Below, piece by piece: positions 1 to 10,740 of a stretch of 64,000 nt of DNA. How positions within the stretch are numbered: position 1 is the first letter of the stretch; the number at the start of each line of letters is the position of its first letter. The notes beneath the pieces were generated by a model. The model saw nothing but the letters and a program-made list of their open reading frames with translations. It searched no databases and had not been told where the DNA came from. Location of the stretch: assembly GCA_038030265.1 (NCBI GenBank), contig CM075938.1:8161009-8225008 (forward strand), given 5' to 3'. This stretch comes from Corythucha ciliata (lineage: Eukaryota > Arthropoda > Insecta > Hemiptera > Tingidae). The translations under genes were made by a program, and so were the position numbers.

Positions 1-89
1 GTTAAATTTCGTCAAAATATTTGTTTTTCATCACACCAGCAAGGCGTTTAGTTTAAGGACCCGTGAGGCATCCAGGAGTGTATAGACGA

Positions 90-407
90 TTACCTCGCTG
101 TCATAGTCGAACTCCGACGTCGATCCCAATGGGGTTGGTCACGCTCACGAGACAGATGCGACATAATGGCAGCATTGGCGGCGGCAACTGAATTCAACGA
201 CGAGCCCATCGACGACGTCGGTGTGAGTGGCGAGTGTGGAGCTGGACTCGCGTCGGACTCGTCGAGCGACAGGCTGTGCTGCTCGGGGCTTGACGGTCGT
301 CGCATGAGTCGAGCTCGATCGGGGTGCAGGAAGGATGACGCCGTGGAGGGACCGGACATGCAGTTATAGGCGCTGGCGTGACTTCCCGACGGGCAGCAGG
401 GGCTAGC
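90..407 (-). CDS. Exon of an unrecognised host gene (downstream of the exon at 479-763)
   Basis: On the minus strand a pyrimidine run followed by a CAG acceptor (at 408-410) opens an exon that begins ASPCCPSGSHAS. It stays open to a TAA at 90-92. The translation is rich in Ser, Pro and Ala, with a short Arg-rich stretch (RLMRRPSSPEQHS) followed by LSLDES and an Ala-rich helix-like segment. It looks like a disordered regulatory region with possible phosphorylation sites; there is no enzyme motif. The phase (0) matches the CAG|GTAACC donor of the exon at 479-763, so both probably belong to one transcript. The end is ambiguous: AGG-TAA can be the stop codon, or GAG|GTAATC can be a donor leading to exons outside the window. 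I do not recognise the protein, so function is unknown. Base composition is clearly more GC-rich and codon-like than the surrounding repeats. Confidence 0.55.
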   Translation of the reverse strand, partial: ASPCCPSGSHASAYNCMSGPSTASSFLHPDRARLMRRPSSPEQHSLSLDESDASPAPHSPLTPTSSMGSSLNSVAAANAAIMSHLSRERDQPHWDRRRSSTMTAR

Positions 408-478
408 CTGGCGAATCATTAAAAAAAAAATTGTGCGAATTCTAAAAAAAACAAAAATCTAAGCTTATTTATGGTTAC

Positions 479-763
479 CTGAACAGATCCAATGCCCGAG
501 TCATTGTGACAACCTCCTCCTCCTCCACCACCACCCCCGCCGCCGCTGCTCGACGACGGATTATCGACAGTCGGAAAAACGAAGGACTCGCCGTCTCCCT
601 CACCGCGCGGTGAGTCCTGAGAGGGCCAAACTTGAAGTAGAGGAAGCGACGGTTTGAGCTCTTGGCCATTTTCGACGCTACCGCCGCTTATTCCTCCCGG
701 ATCGCACGGTATGCAGCTCTGCTTCCTCTGACCCCATTTCCGCCGAAGCTCTTTCAGAGACAT
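479..763 (-). CDS. Upstream exon of the same unrecognised host gene (Ser/Gly-rich)
   Basis: The minus-strand reading frame begins MSLKELRRKWGQRKQ and ends HNDSGIGSVQ directly before a CAG|GTAACC donor (478-477). A run of about eleven Gly preceded by four Ser lies near the C-terminal end of the exon. The N-terminal 15 residues are basic and could form a helix. The ATG may be the true start, but a good acceptor (TTCTTGGAATCTCCAG) lies directly before it, so this may be an internal exon with more exons further right. If so, much of this window could be an intron of this gene. Splicing to the exon at 90-407 is in phase 0 and gives GSVQ-ASPCC. No domain is recognised. The Gly run is encoded by mixed GGN codons, which argues for selected protein sequence as well as repeat slippage. 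Confidence 0.5.
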
Positions 764-1198
764 CCTGGAGATTCCAAGAACAAAGCAAAAAAACTTATTA
801 TTTTTGCATGGTCGGACATGTTAAGGGCAAAATGTGTGGCTGAGATGACACCGACATTTGACACGTTCTGCTTTAATCTTCACAGAACAGGATCTATATT
901 GAACAGAACAAGTGCTTCTATTGCTCATAAGACAGAATACCGTGTTGTGAAACTGATATCGATGGACCACTATGCATTTTAACATCAAAAAGGTACACAA
1001 TTGCTTACATGTTGAACATGTTTTACTTGACTTCAAGGGTACATCTGTTCCTGAAGACCCTTCATCATCCGCCTATTGAAAAAAATTGAATTAATCGCTT
1101 TGGAGACAATTCTAGTGGTTTATACTATTGTCAGAGGCGTCGAAAATATGTCTATGACGTGAAACAGAACTCTGGAAAAACGACCCACGCCATTAGCA
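764..1198. other. No gene seen; left flank of the repeat block
   Basis: Short open frames occur on both strands but have no codon bias, splice-supported structure or recognisable motif. The acceptor for the exon at 479-763 lies at the left edge. Confidence 0.4.
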
Positions 1199-1255
1199 TT
1201 GCCAGATCTCTTGTTTTCGCCCGGAGTCTCCGGGCCTGAGACCCGTTCTCTGGCC

Positions 1256-1405
1256 GGACCGAAAATGTCTCCCAGGGGGCCGAGAATGTCTCCCAGGGGC
1301 CGAAAATGTCTCCCGTGGGCCGAGAATGTCTCCCAGGGGTCGAGAATGTCTCCCGTGGGCCGAGAATGTCTCCTGGGGGCCGAGAATGTTTCCCGGGGCC
1401 AAAAA
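1256..1405 (+). repeat. Short-unit GC-rich minisatellite (unit near GAATGTCTCCCAGGGGCC)
   Basis: About seven to eight copies of an 18-20-base unit reading GAATGTCTCCC followed by a G-rich tail (AGGGGCCGA or GTGGGCCGA) follow each other. The unit is flanked by GGGCCTGAGACCCGTTCTC on the left and GGGGCCAAAAAGC...CATTAGTTCGGGAA on the right. Those flanks resemble 8,773-8,840. Open reading frames over the array on both strands only reflect its regularity. Confidence 0.75.
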
Positions 1406-1484
1406 GCTCTCGCATTAGTTCGGGAAAGAACATTTCGTGGCGTTAAATTTCCTGAATGTTTGCCTCCAATAATTTCTTAATAAT

Positions 1485-2930
1485 ATTAGCCGCAAATTAC
1501 CGCTTTTACTCTGTTTTTGAGCCGATCATGTCAATGTTTTCTCAATTTTAGCGGCGAATGAGCGCTTTATCTCAATTTTTGTCGGGAATTAGCGTTTTCT
1601 CGCACTTCTTAGCGTCTTTCCTTGGGGTTTACCGTAAATTAACGCTTTTACTCATTTCTTAGCCGCAATTTAGCGAATTTTCTAAAATTGATCCGCGAAA
1701 TGGCTTTTTTCTTTATTTTAGCTGCGACTTTAACTCAATTTTACCCGGGTATTAGCGAATTTTCAAAGTTTTAGCCGCGAATTAGTGTTTTTTTTTTTTT
1801 TTTTTCAAATGTAACCGTGAATTAGCTTTTTCCCCAATTCCTGCTCTACATTTGCGCCCTTTTTAGTTTTAACTGGTGAGTTAGCGTTTTATTTCACTTT
1901 TTATAGCCATGCGAGTTGGCGCTGTATTCTCAATTTCGTTGCCGTGAATTAGCGCGCTTTTTAGCCGCGAATTCGCGGATTTACTCAAATTAGTTTGCGA
2001 ATTAGCGTTTTTCTCCGTTTTATAACGGCGAATTACTTTTTTTTATTTTTTTAAATCGAATTAGCGATTTTTCTCAAATTGACCGAGGGCCGGCCAAAAA
2101 TGGAGAAAAGGCGTTTAGTTCACGGTCAAGGATGGCAAAATGCGCTCATTCGTAGCCAATTCGGATCGACTTTTTTATTATTATTTTTTAAGCTGTGAAT
2201 ATGAGCGCTTTTTGCCATCCTTACCCGTGAATAAACGCATTCTCTCCATTTTAGCGTATTTTTCAGCCGCTATTTAGTGCAATTTCTCAATTTTAACAGT
2301 GAATTAGCGTTTTTTTCTCTCTCTTTTATCGATGAGTATTATAGTTTTTTCTCAATTTTAGTCACGAAGTTGCCTCTAGTAACCACGATCCGGCGTCTTC
2401 TCAATATTAGCCGTGCTTGATGAGCAATTCATTGCTGCTTTTTATCAAGTTTAGCAAATTAGCGCTAAATATCTATATTTTAGACGGGAATTAGGGGTAT
2501 TTTCAGTTTCAGTCGCGTATCGGGTTTTTCGAGAGAATAATAAATTGTGAATTACCGCCTTTTCTTAATTTTAGCCGTTGGAGAGGTAACGAATTTTCTC
2601 AAATTGAACCAAAAAGTGCAGTTTTCAGCCGCGGATGAGCGCTTTTCGTCAACTTTAGCATTTCCCCCAATTATTTTAGTCACGAAGTTGCTTCGGTAAA
2701 CCATGAGTTGGTTGGCGTTTTCTCAATATCAGCAGAGCCTTCTGGGCGATCGATCGCGGCTTTTACTCAATTTTATATCGAGTGCATTATGCGCTTTCCA
2801 TCAATTATAGCAGCGAATTAGCGTTTTTTTCAGCTTTTAGTGGCGAATTAGCGATTTTTTTCGCTTTTTGCCATGAATTAGTGCTTTTTTGTTATTATAG
2901 CCGCGAACATTTTCGTGCTTTTCCCCGCGT
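1485..2930 (+). repeat. Degenerate ~30-bp minisatellite, GAATTAGCG / TTTTCTC / AATTTTAGCC type
   Basis: The sequence is a long run of diverged units close to GCGAATTAGCG + CTTTTTCTC + AATTTTAGCC. Unit length varies around 28-32 bases. A longer variant (CACGAAGTTGCCTC...) recurs at about 2,365 and 2,675, hinting at a higher-order period near 310 bases. All units read in the plus orientation. Near 2,940-3,030 the orientation flips. No coding capacity. Confidence 0.8.
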
Positions 2931-3029
2931 ACTTGCCCCCAGAGCATTTGGAGGCCCTATCACAGCTACAATTTAGTCAACACGCTAATGTGCAGTTTTT
3001 GGGCCCATTCCGAGGCATAAATGGATAGA

Positions 3030-3350
3030 AAACGTTAATTCGCGGTTCCCAGTGGCAAAGACGAATTGAGAAAAAGTGCTGATTCATGGCTAAAATCGGA
3101 AAAAAAATATCGCCAATTCACGGCTAAGTTGAGCCGATTCGCTGTTTCTGGAGGCAACTCAGCCGCTAAAATTGAGAAAACGCTATGGGGGGGGGGCGAA
3201 TTCGTGGTGACATTGTGAAAAGCAATAATCTGCAGTTCTTGGGTCAAGTCGCCTACTTCTTAAATCAAGAAAAAGCTCTAATTCATGGCTAGAATTTTGG
3301 AAAAAAAACGCTATTTGCACACCTGAAATCGAGAGAAATATCCGCAAAAT
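3030..3350 (-). repeat. Same ~30-bp minisatellite in inverted orientation
   Basis: From about 3,030 the units read as the reverse complement (GCTAAAAT...GAGAAAAAGTGCTGATTCA), opposite to the block at 1,485-2,930. The switch point has a unit-like TTAATTCGCGGTTCCCAGTGGC. The block includes a G-run at 3,188-3,196. Confidence 0.6.
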
Positions 3351-3359
3351 TACTTCATT

Positions 3360-3972
3360 TGAAGCTAAATATCAGAGAAATTAAAAGTTTTGAACCTTTA
3401 TTGTTTTTTCTCAATAGTAATTGCAGAACTCAAGCCGCATATTGGCCGTGCAGTGCCCAAAGTGCTACAAATAGCCTCAAATTGCAATATTTTGATGGTA
3501 ATTATATCCGCAAAATTGGAGGTTTCATGTCTAAATTTCAGCTAAATTGAACGTTTCGGGCCTTATTTTTTTTAGCGACCGTGGGGGTCTCAGGCAAGCC
3601 TTTTGTGAATTTGAAAGTTATATTGGTCCAAGTATTTACGAAGTTTTTACTGGGCTTGGACCCAACACCGCTCATGGTGTGACCCACAAAATTGGAGGTT
3701 TATTAGCTGATTTTCCGCGGAAATTAAAAGTTTTGGGTCTTGACTCTTGCGAAAATGCAAAGTTTCGGGACTATAAATATCCCCGAAACTTCCGTGAAGT
3801 TGCGAGTTTGCAATTGGTTTTTTGTGGGTTCAGAACTCTGGATAGCCGGCCACGACTTGGACGGCGTCGTCGGCTGACGATGCCGCGTCCCCAACAAAAT
3901 TTTAACATTTTGGAGACAAATGTAAGCAAAATTGCAAGTTTCAGGCCCTGATTTCAGCAAAATTGCACGTTT
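3360..3972 (+). repeat. Second minisatellite type (AAAATTGCAAGTTTCGGG)
   Basis: Diverged copies of GCAAAATTGCAAGTTTCGGG(C) followed by a CTTAATTTT-like spacer recur with a spacing of roughly 45-60 bases or multiples. The same unit reappears at 6,780-7,135, on the other side of the element at 3,983-6,734, as expected if that element was inserted into one array. Confidence 0.55.
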
Positions 3973-3982
3973 CAGGCTCTAG

Positions 3983-6734
3983 CGTACCGAGGCAGAGATC
4001 GTATTGGCCCCCTGAAAACCTTACGGATTAAAAGCATCGGGATTTTTTAAGTAGATAAGATGTGAACGTAGGGGTGAACTCGCTTGTAAAATTGAGAAAA
4101 ACGCTGATTCACGGCTGAAATTGAGAAAAATTGCTAAAATTGCGGCTGTTAACATTGAGAAAAAGCGCCAATTCACAGCTGAAATTGAGAAAACACGTAT
4201 TGACTGATTCTTGGGATTACTTTGCGGACAATTTCATCAATAGTTGAGAAACGGCAATTTTCAAAAAGAACATACAAAAGTACCTGCGGTTTCGCAGCTA
4301 AAATTGAGGGAAAAAACGCTAATTCACGCCTGAAATTGAGCAAAACGAGTTCTTTCGGCCTAAAAATTGAGAAAAATGCTAGTCCGCGGCTAGAATTGTG
4401 ATAATAAGCACAACAATATGCGGTTTTAAAACTTAAGAAAAAGCCCCAGTTCACAGCTGATATTGCGACAACGCAAAATACGAATTCTTGGAGAAAAATC
4501 GGGACTGAAATTGGTTTAAAGCGCTAATTCACGCGGCTAAAACTGAGAAAAGCGCTAATTCACGCGGCTAAAACTGAGAAAAGCGCTAATTCACGCGGCT
4601 AAAACTGAGAAAAGCGCTAATTCACGCGGCTAAAACTGGGAAAAGCGCAAGTTCAATGATAAAAAAAAATAGGAGAAACGCGAATTCGCGTTTTAAAAAT
4701 GAAGAAACACGCTAATTCACGGTTAAAATTGTGATAAAGTGCTACAATTTTCGCCGCTTTAAAAATTGAGAAAAAGCTCGAATTTACAGCTAAAAGGGAG
4801 AAACGCCAACTCAAGGATTCTCATCGGGGCAACATTGGGACTGAAATTGAGAAAAAGCGCTAATTCACGGGTGAAATAGACAAAAACGGGAATTCGCGTC
4901 TAAAAGTTGAGGAAAACGCTAATTCACGCATCGGCTATGGTATGAAAAATTGCGATTTTACGGATAAAATCGAAAAAAGCGCTAAAAATCGCAGTTTAAA
5001 TCAAGAAAATGCACTAATTCACTGCTAAAATGGAGAAAAAACGCCAATTTAGAGCTTAAAATGAGAAAACGCCAACTACCCAATTCTAGGGGCAAGTTCG
5101 GGGCTGAAATTGAGAAAAAGCGCTAATTCGCAAGGCTAAAATTGAGAAAAAGGCTGATTCACGGATAAAAAAGAGAGCAACGCAAATTCGAGTCTAGAAA
5201 TAGAGAAACACGCTATTCACGTCTAAAATTGTGATAAAGTGTTAAAATTTGGCCGCTTTAAAAATTGAGGAAAAGCCCGAATTCACACAGAAAATTGAGA
5301 AAACGCCAACTCACTCATGATTCTCGGGGCTGGGACTGAAATTGAGAAAAAGCGCAGATTCATGGAGTGAAATAGAGAAAAACGCGAATTCGCGTCTAAA
5401 AGTGGATGAAAACCCTAATTCACAGCTATAATGTTTGAAAAATTTCGATTTTACGGACAAAAATCGAGAAAAAGCGCTGATTCAAGCGGCTAAAACTTTG
5501 GAAAAGTGCTAATTCACGCCTAAAATTTAGAAAACGCAAACTCGCGGATTCTTGGGACAACTTCAGGAATAAAATTGAGAAAAAGCGCTAGATCAAGCGG
5601 CTAAAACTATGGAAAAGCGCTAATTCACGGACAAAATTTAGAAAAAACGAATTGGCGTTTGAAACTGAGAAAAAAATGCTAATTTGCGGATAAAATTTGG
5701 AAAGAGCTCTCAAATGCTACCTACTTTGGAATCTTGAGGCAACTTTCATGGCTATAATTCACGGCTAGGAGTTTATAATAAGCGCCGATTCGAAGTTAAA
5801 AAAATGAGAAAATGTGCTAATTCGCCGCTAAAATTGAGAGAAAAACGCTAATTCTCAGCTGAAATTGAGAAAACGCCAACTCGTCGATTCCTGGGGCAAC
5901 TTCTGGAATAAAATGGAGAAAAAGCGCGAATTCAAGCGGCTTAAACTGTGAAAAAGTGATAATTCGCGGGTAATATATAGAAAAAAACACGAATTATAGT
6001 GTTTAAAATGGAGAAAAGCGTCAATTCATGGCTTAAATGTAGACAAATTGCTAATTTTCTGATAAAATTAGGAAAGAGCACTCTAACGCTACCTAATTTA
6101 CGGAGCCTTGAGGCATCTTTCATGGTTAATTCACAGCCGATTTGAAACTAAAAATGAGACAATGCGCTAATTCGCCGCTAAAATTGATGGAAAAACGCTA
6201 ATTCACAGCTGAAATTGAGAAAACGCCAACTCGTGGATTCCTGGGGCAACTTTTGGAATAAAATGGAGAAAAAGTGCTAATTTGAGCGGATGAAACTGTG
6301 AAAAAGCGTTAATTCGCGGGTAATAAATAGAGGAAAACACGAATTGGCGTTTAAGATGGAATTCACTGCTTAAATTGCTTCGCACACAACACAACACAAA
6401 TTGCTAGTTTTCGGATAAAATTGGGAAAGAGCACTCTAACGCTACCTAATTTATGGATTCTTGAGGCAACTTCACGGCTATGAGCTTATAAAAAGTGCCC
6501 ATTCACAGCTAAAAATAAGAAAATGAGCTAATGCGCGGATAAAATTGAGAAAAAAGCTATAATTCGCAGCTAAAATGTGCTATAGAATTGAGAAAAAACG
6601 CTCAATCGCAGTTAAAATTGTGAAAAACGCACATACGCGGTTTTCAGAGGCAATTTCGTGGTTGAAATTGAGAAAAATATGTACCTACTAGAGATTCCGG
6701 CTCCGAGCGCCCATTTGGTGTTGTTCCGCCACTG
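3983..6734 (-). mobile_element. hAT-like non-autonomous element with a minisatellite body (inverted relative of 50,416-52,062)
   Basis: Read on the minus strand, the element starts CAGTGGCGGAACAACACC (6,734 leftwards) and runs into a body of ~30-bp units (CTAAAATTGAGAAAAAGCGCTAATTCAC on plus). It ends near 3,983 after a TACTTAAAAAATCCCGATG segment. The same landmarks in the same order and opposite orientation occur at 50,416-52,062: the CAGTGGCGGAACAACAC start, the TACCTAATTT...GAGGCAAC variant unit, the AAGCGGCT units and the final TATCTACTT...ATCCCGAT block. A candidate 8-base target duplication (GCTCTAGC versus GTTTTAGG) matches only in part, so the left border is approximate. The interior shows higher-order spacing near 355 bases (variant units at about 5,725, 6,095 and 6,450; others at 5,876 and 6,230). 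No transposase. Confidence 0.65.
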
Positions 6735-6779
6735 GTTTTAGGGCATTTTTTTTTTGTTTGGTTTCGGCCTGATCCAGAG

Positions 6780-7135
6780 TTGGCCACGGGGAGCGTCCAA
6801 AGCTTGATGAACAGCCACAAAATTACATCATTCGAATCTAATTGGCTGAATATCCTGCGAAATGGACAATTTTGGGACTCAATTTCTGCCATACACTGCA
6901 AGTTTAGGGTTTTAATTTTCAATTTTGTGCAAAATTGTAAGTTTCGGGGCCTATTTTGTGGCGGAAAAACGCAGCTAAAAAAAAAAATAAAAAAAATAGC
7001 GTTCAAAATCTGACGGATGGTCGCGGAATAGGAAGTTTACTGGATGAATGTCCATAAAATGGACATTTTTGGGCCTTAATTTAGGCGAAATTGCAAGTTT
7101 AAGGGTCTTAATTGCCAGGTTTTTTATTTCAGTGG
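6780..7135 (+). repeat. Continuation of the AAAATTGCAAGTTTCGGG minisatellite
   Basis: Units such as GTGCAAAATTGTAAGTTTCG and GGCGAAATTGCAAGTTTAAG match the array at 3,360-3,972 on the other side of the element at 3,983-6,734. Confidence 0.55.
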
Positions 7136-8700
7136 CCACCGACCCCGCGGACAATGCCTGCGTAAGCTTGATGTAACCCGTCGTCTCATCTCCCCCCCCC
7201 CCCACCGTACGCACTGCGAGCAAAATTATTGTAACTTGGACGTTCACAAACGTGTGAGGTTTGAGAGAGGGGGAAGCTTTACAATTCCCCCTCCGTCCCT
7301 CTCCAACCCAAAGTGCCACATTTTCGAATAAATGACGTCATTATGACGAGTTTACGCGGGCATTTTCTAATTATTGGTGTGCACAAAACGACTTTGGAAA
7401 AGTGCGTTCCCCTCTCACGGCCGAGACCGAGACGCCTATATCCGTCTCTCTTCGGTGTTTATCTCATCAAGATTACAAGATGGAACCCCCCCTCCCCCAC
7501 ACCACATTTTTCTTCACTTCGCATGAAAGGGAATCGTTAAAAACGCTCATTTGCGTGCCTACGTACGAAAAACGCAAGAACCCTTCACCTTCTCCTCCAC
7601 AGCAAGCCCTTTTTTAACCAAATAAAACAATATTTTTTTCTTATTAAGCTTTTCGACGTCTTTACGGTCACTAAACAAAAAAAAATCGATTATACTCATT
7701 AAATTGAAATCTTTTTTTGATTGTTTAACACGGAAAGGTAAATGTTCAACCAACAAATGTTTATGTATTCGAATTGAGTCGATTTCGAAGTGTACGCAAT
7801 TTGACTGATTTTAGAAGGTCTAGAATGTAAAAATGCCAATTTCCCTTATTCATTATTCAACGGTGTGTATTCATTTTTTATTCAATTCAAGCGTTGAAAG
7901 CTATTTTGAATTCAAGAAACATTAAAAAGAAAAAAAAATGTTGGGATTAATGAAAAGATTCAACCCAATGGAGGGGGGTATTCAGATTTCGTTCGATTTT
8001 ACTGTAAAGTGAATAAACAAGTGAATTTTACTGTGGGAGGAAACGTTTTTTTAAGCTCTACCATCCCTCTATTTAATTTCCCCCGGGATCTGAGAAAGTT
8101 AAATTTATAAATAGTTTGCGGACGAATAGCAGGGGATTACATAGGAAATTCCGAGGTTAATCGAACACCGCTGTGTACCACAAATCACAAAATTCACGTT
8201 CAAACCCTTTGAAAAGATGATAAGGAGGCCTTTTTCTTTTTTGTTTAGAACGAAAATTCGATCAGCCTCTTATTTATCTGTGTGTGGGGAAGGGGGCGGG
8301 CGGGGTATCTAGGTTCATTAATTCAGACAATGCGGCATGCCTGAATATATATAATACATGCGGTTGGTTTGCTCAAAATGTTCATGTATCGAAAGATGTG
8401 TTCCACCTGTTGCTGTCCACCATGAAGATTGATCAATGATTGACGATGATAGAATGAAAAATGAACGTCTAAACGTTTGGTGGTGGTAAAAAAGTTGGAA
8501 ATTAGTTTTTAAAAAAAGTACAAAAACATAACAATGTGGCCTTATCGCGTTCAAGTTCGTTTTTTGTTTCACTTTTTCAAAGTATTGATACTTCATAAAT
8601 GACACCCCCTTCATAAGTTACAAAGGTGAAAGGTGAGGGAGGAGAATCGATACCCACAACTATGTTACAGAATCTAAAGTCGCTTCTATCCGAGTTTTAT
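7136..8700. other. No gene seen (AT-rich, with C-runs)
   Basis: Both strands carry only short frames without motifs. There are C-runs at 7,191-7,203 and a pyrimidine-rich patch at 7,480-7,610. The sequence resembles intronic or intergenic DNA. Confidence 0.4.
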
Positions 8701-8708
8701 TTTATCTT

Positions 8709-8859
8709 TTAGAAGAAAAAAAAAAGTGAGTGCGTGTTCCCATCTTTTGTATTAAAAAGTTGGGTAGTCAGTGGGCCTGGGACTCGATCTCCGGTCTCGC
8801 GGCCGGGCCAAAAAATTGTGTGCATCAGTTCAGGAAGATTGAGGGTCTTGAGGAATAAT
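8709..8859 (-). mobile_element. Possible leader of an LTR retroelement, next to a PBS-like motif
   Basis: Read on the minus strand this stretch lies directly downstream of the PBS-like motif at 8,860-8,871, so it would be the untranslated leader of the element whose LTR is at 8,874-9,391. It contains a GGCCCGGCCGCGAGACCGG segment whose plus-strand form resembles the flanks of the minisatellite at 1,256-1,405. No gag reading frame follows. Confidence 0.35.
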
Positions 8860-8871
8860 TCACGGTCGCCA
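8860..8871 (-). other. Primer-binding-site-like motif (TGGCGACCGTGA)
   Basis: On the minus strand TGGCGACCGTGA starts two bases after a sequence ending GACAACA. TGG at the start is expected for pairing with a tRNA CCA end. From memory, this motif resembles the tRNA-Arg-type primer site of some insect Ty3/Gypsy elements. It marks the boundary between an LTR (8,874 rightwards) and an internal leader (8,859 leftwards). Confidence 0.45.
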
Positions 8872-8873
8872 CC

Positions 8874-9391
8874 TGTTGTCTTTTGGGTAACAGGTCCCAA
8901 AATATTTACAATATTTACAATGCTGAAAATCAATATTCTTTCTGGGAAGAAGGCGCCCTGGGGAGGTCGGTCGTACTTCTGGACGCGAGCTCCTCCAAGG
9001 GTGGGCGTGCCTCGGTCGGTGTCTAGAGCCCGCGGCAGACGTCCTGCGTCCCTTGACGTTGGTTGTAGATCCTCCTGGCCGAAGTTCGATTAGCGCCTTT
9101 GCGCTTGCCCCAGGTCCTCGGGGTTGGTGGCCAGGTCTGGCTGGTGGCTGCAGCCGTTTGGGTCGCCCGGTCGCCGCGCTGGTTATATAGTGTGGTGGGT
9201 GGCGCCACCCATTTGGCTTCCCGGGAGTACGGAATGGGCGGTCCTTTCTTGCGTCGGCGCACGGCTGTTTTCTCCCTCTCCTTGGGAGTGGTGGGCGGCT
9301 TAAAGAAAGGTGATTTTTCACCTTACCGAGATCGAGGGGGGTGCGTTTGGTTACTCGATCTCAATTCGGATATAAAATTAATGATTTTTAC
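8874..9391 (-). mobile_element. LTR-like fragment (5' LTR candidate), minus strand
   Basis: On the minus strand this GC-rich block carries a TATATAA box (near 9,183-9,189) in a core-promoter-like setting, then GC-rich transcribed-type sequence, and ends ...AAAAGACAACA directly before the PBS-like motif. A start at TGTAAAAATC (9,391) would give TG...CA ends and about 518 bases, but an alternative start at TGAAAAATCACC (about 9,321) is possible. The 153-residue open frame across it is Arg/Pro-rich with no recognised domain, and I take it as a by-product of GC content. No partner LTR is in the window. Confidence 0.4.
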
Positions 9392-9539
9392 AAAATATTT
9401 GAACTAAATTATCGTTAATTTTGCATCCCAATAACCCACATGGGCCGAAATCTGTTAAATAACCACTGAAATTTGTTATTTGGCCAAGTAATAGCCCATC
9501 CAACCCAAGGATTGATCCGCGGCTAACGTGTCGTATAAT

Positions 9540-10740
9540 CAGTGGCCAAAATATACACCTTCAAGCGTTAAATTGTGGGGTTTTCTCAATCTTGGCCATG
9601 AAGTTGGCTCCAGAAATTCCGAATTGGCGTTCTCTCTGAAGAACTTTTTCTCTTTAATGCAGCTTTAGGCAGCGTTTTTTCTTTATTTTAGCTACGAATA
9701 CGCGATTTTTCTAAATGTTCGCAATGAATTCGATTTAGCCACGCGAATTGGACCTTTGTTTTCATTTTAGTCTCGAATCAGCGCCATTTCTCAATTTTCG
9801 CTGCGGTTTAGCGATCTTACGTTTAACAATGAACTATTGTTTCAACTTGAGCAGTGAATTGGCGTTGTCTTCGTAATTTAGAGCTACGAAAACACTTGTT
9901 CTCAAGTTCATAAAAGCGAATTTGCGACTTTTATTTTTACATTTATCTTTTATTTAGCGGGGTTTCTCCGTTTTAGCAGTGAATTAGAGCTTTTTCTCCA
10001 AACTCCAAAGTAAATTTAGCCGCAAATTCGCAGCTTTTTTTGAAATTTTAGCTACGAAGGTGTCCCAGAAATCGTGAATTAGCATTTTCTGAATTTTTTC
10101 GCAGTTAATAAGCGTTTTTTCATCATTCTTAGCAGCGAATTAGCGCTGTTTCTCAGTTTGAACAGTGAATTATCAGCCATATATTCACATTTAGCTGAGA
10201 ATTAGTGGTTTCCCTACATTTTAGCTTCGGATTAGCGTATTTTCTTCATTTTAGCAGCGAATTAAAGCTCTCCCTCAATTTTTTAGCTGTGAATTTGGAA
10301 TTTTTCTCAATTTTTGCAGCGATTGGCGATGTATTGACATAATAGCATCTTTTTTCAGCCGTGAGTTAACGCTTCCTCTCAATTTCAGACATCGTAGAAT
10401 TGGCGTTTCCTCAATTTCAGCTTTGAACGATGAACATTTTTTCTCAATTCTAGCAGTGAATTCGCGATTTTTTAAATTCCAATTTCAGTGGCCCTTCATC
10501 TATTTTAGCAGCGATTAGCACTTTTTATCTATTTTAGCAGTGAATTAGAGATGTATATTCATATTCAGAGACGAATTAGCGTTTTTCTGCATTTAGCTTC
10601 GGATTAACGTTTTTTCTTAATTTGAGACCCTAAGTAGCGCTTTTTCTCAGTTTTATCCACGATGTTGCCTTCAGAAATCTGGAAATGGCGTTTTCTCAAT
10701 TAGAGCTTTAAAATTTGGTGGTGAATTAGCGCTTTCCCTA
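9540..10740 (+). repeat. ~30-bp minisatellite block (plus orientation)
   Basis: Diverged GAATTAGCG/TTTTCTCAATTTTAGC units continue across the block, including variants such as GCAGCGAATTAGCG and GCTTCGGATTAGCG. The block is more decayed than the one at 12,380-15,830. Element ends were not found. Confidence 0.7.

Noticed and set aside
1152..1480. Frames with repeated SRPxGDILGP or MSPRGRKCLP words
   Set aside because: By-products of the 18-20-bp minisatellite.
8860..9321. 153-codon Arg/Pro-rich frame on minus
   Set aside because: Overlaps the LTR-like block, has no domain, and is expected from GC-rich sequence.
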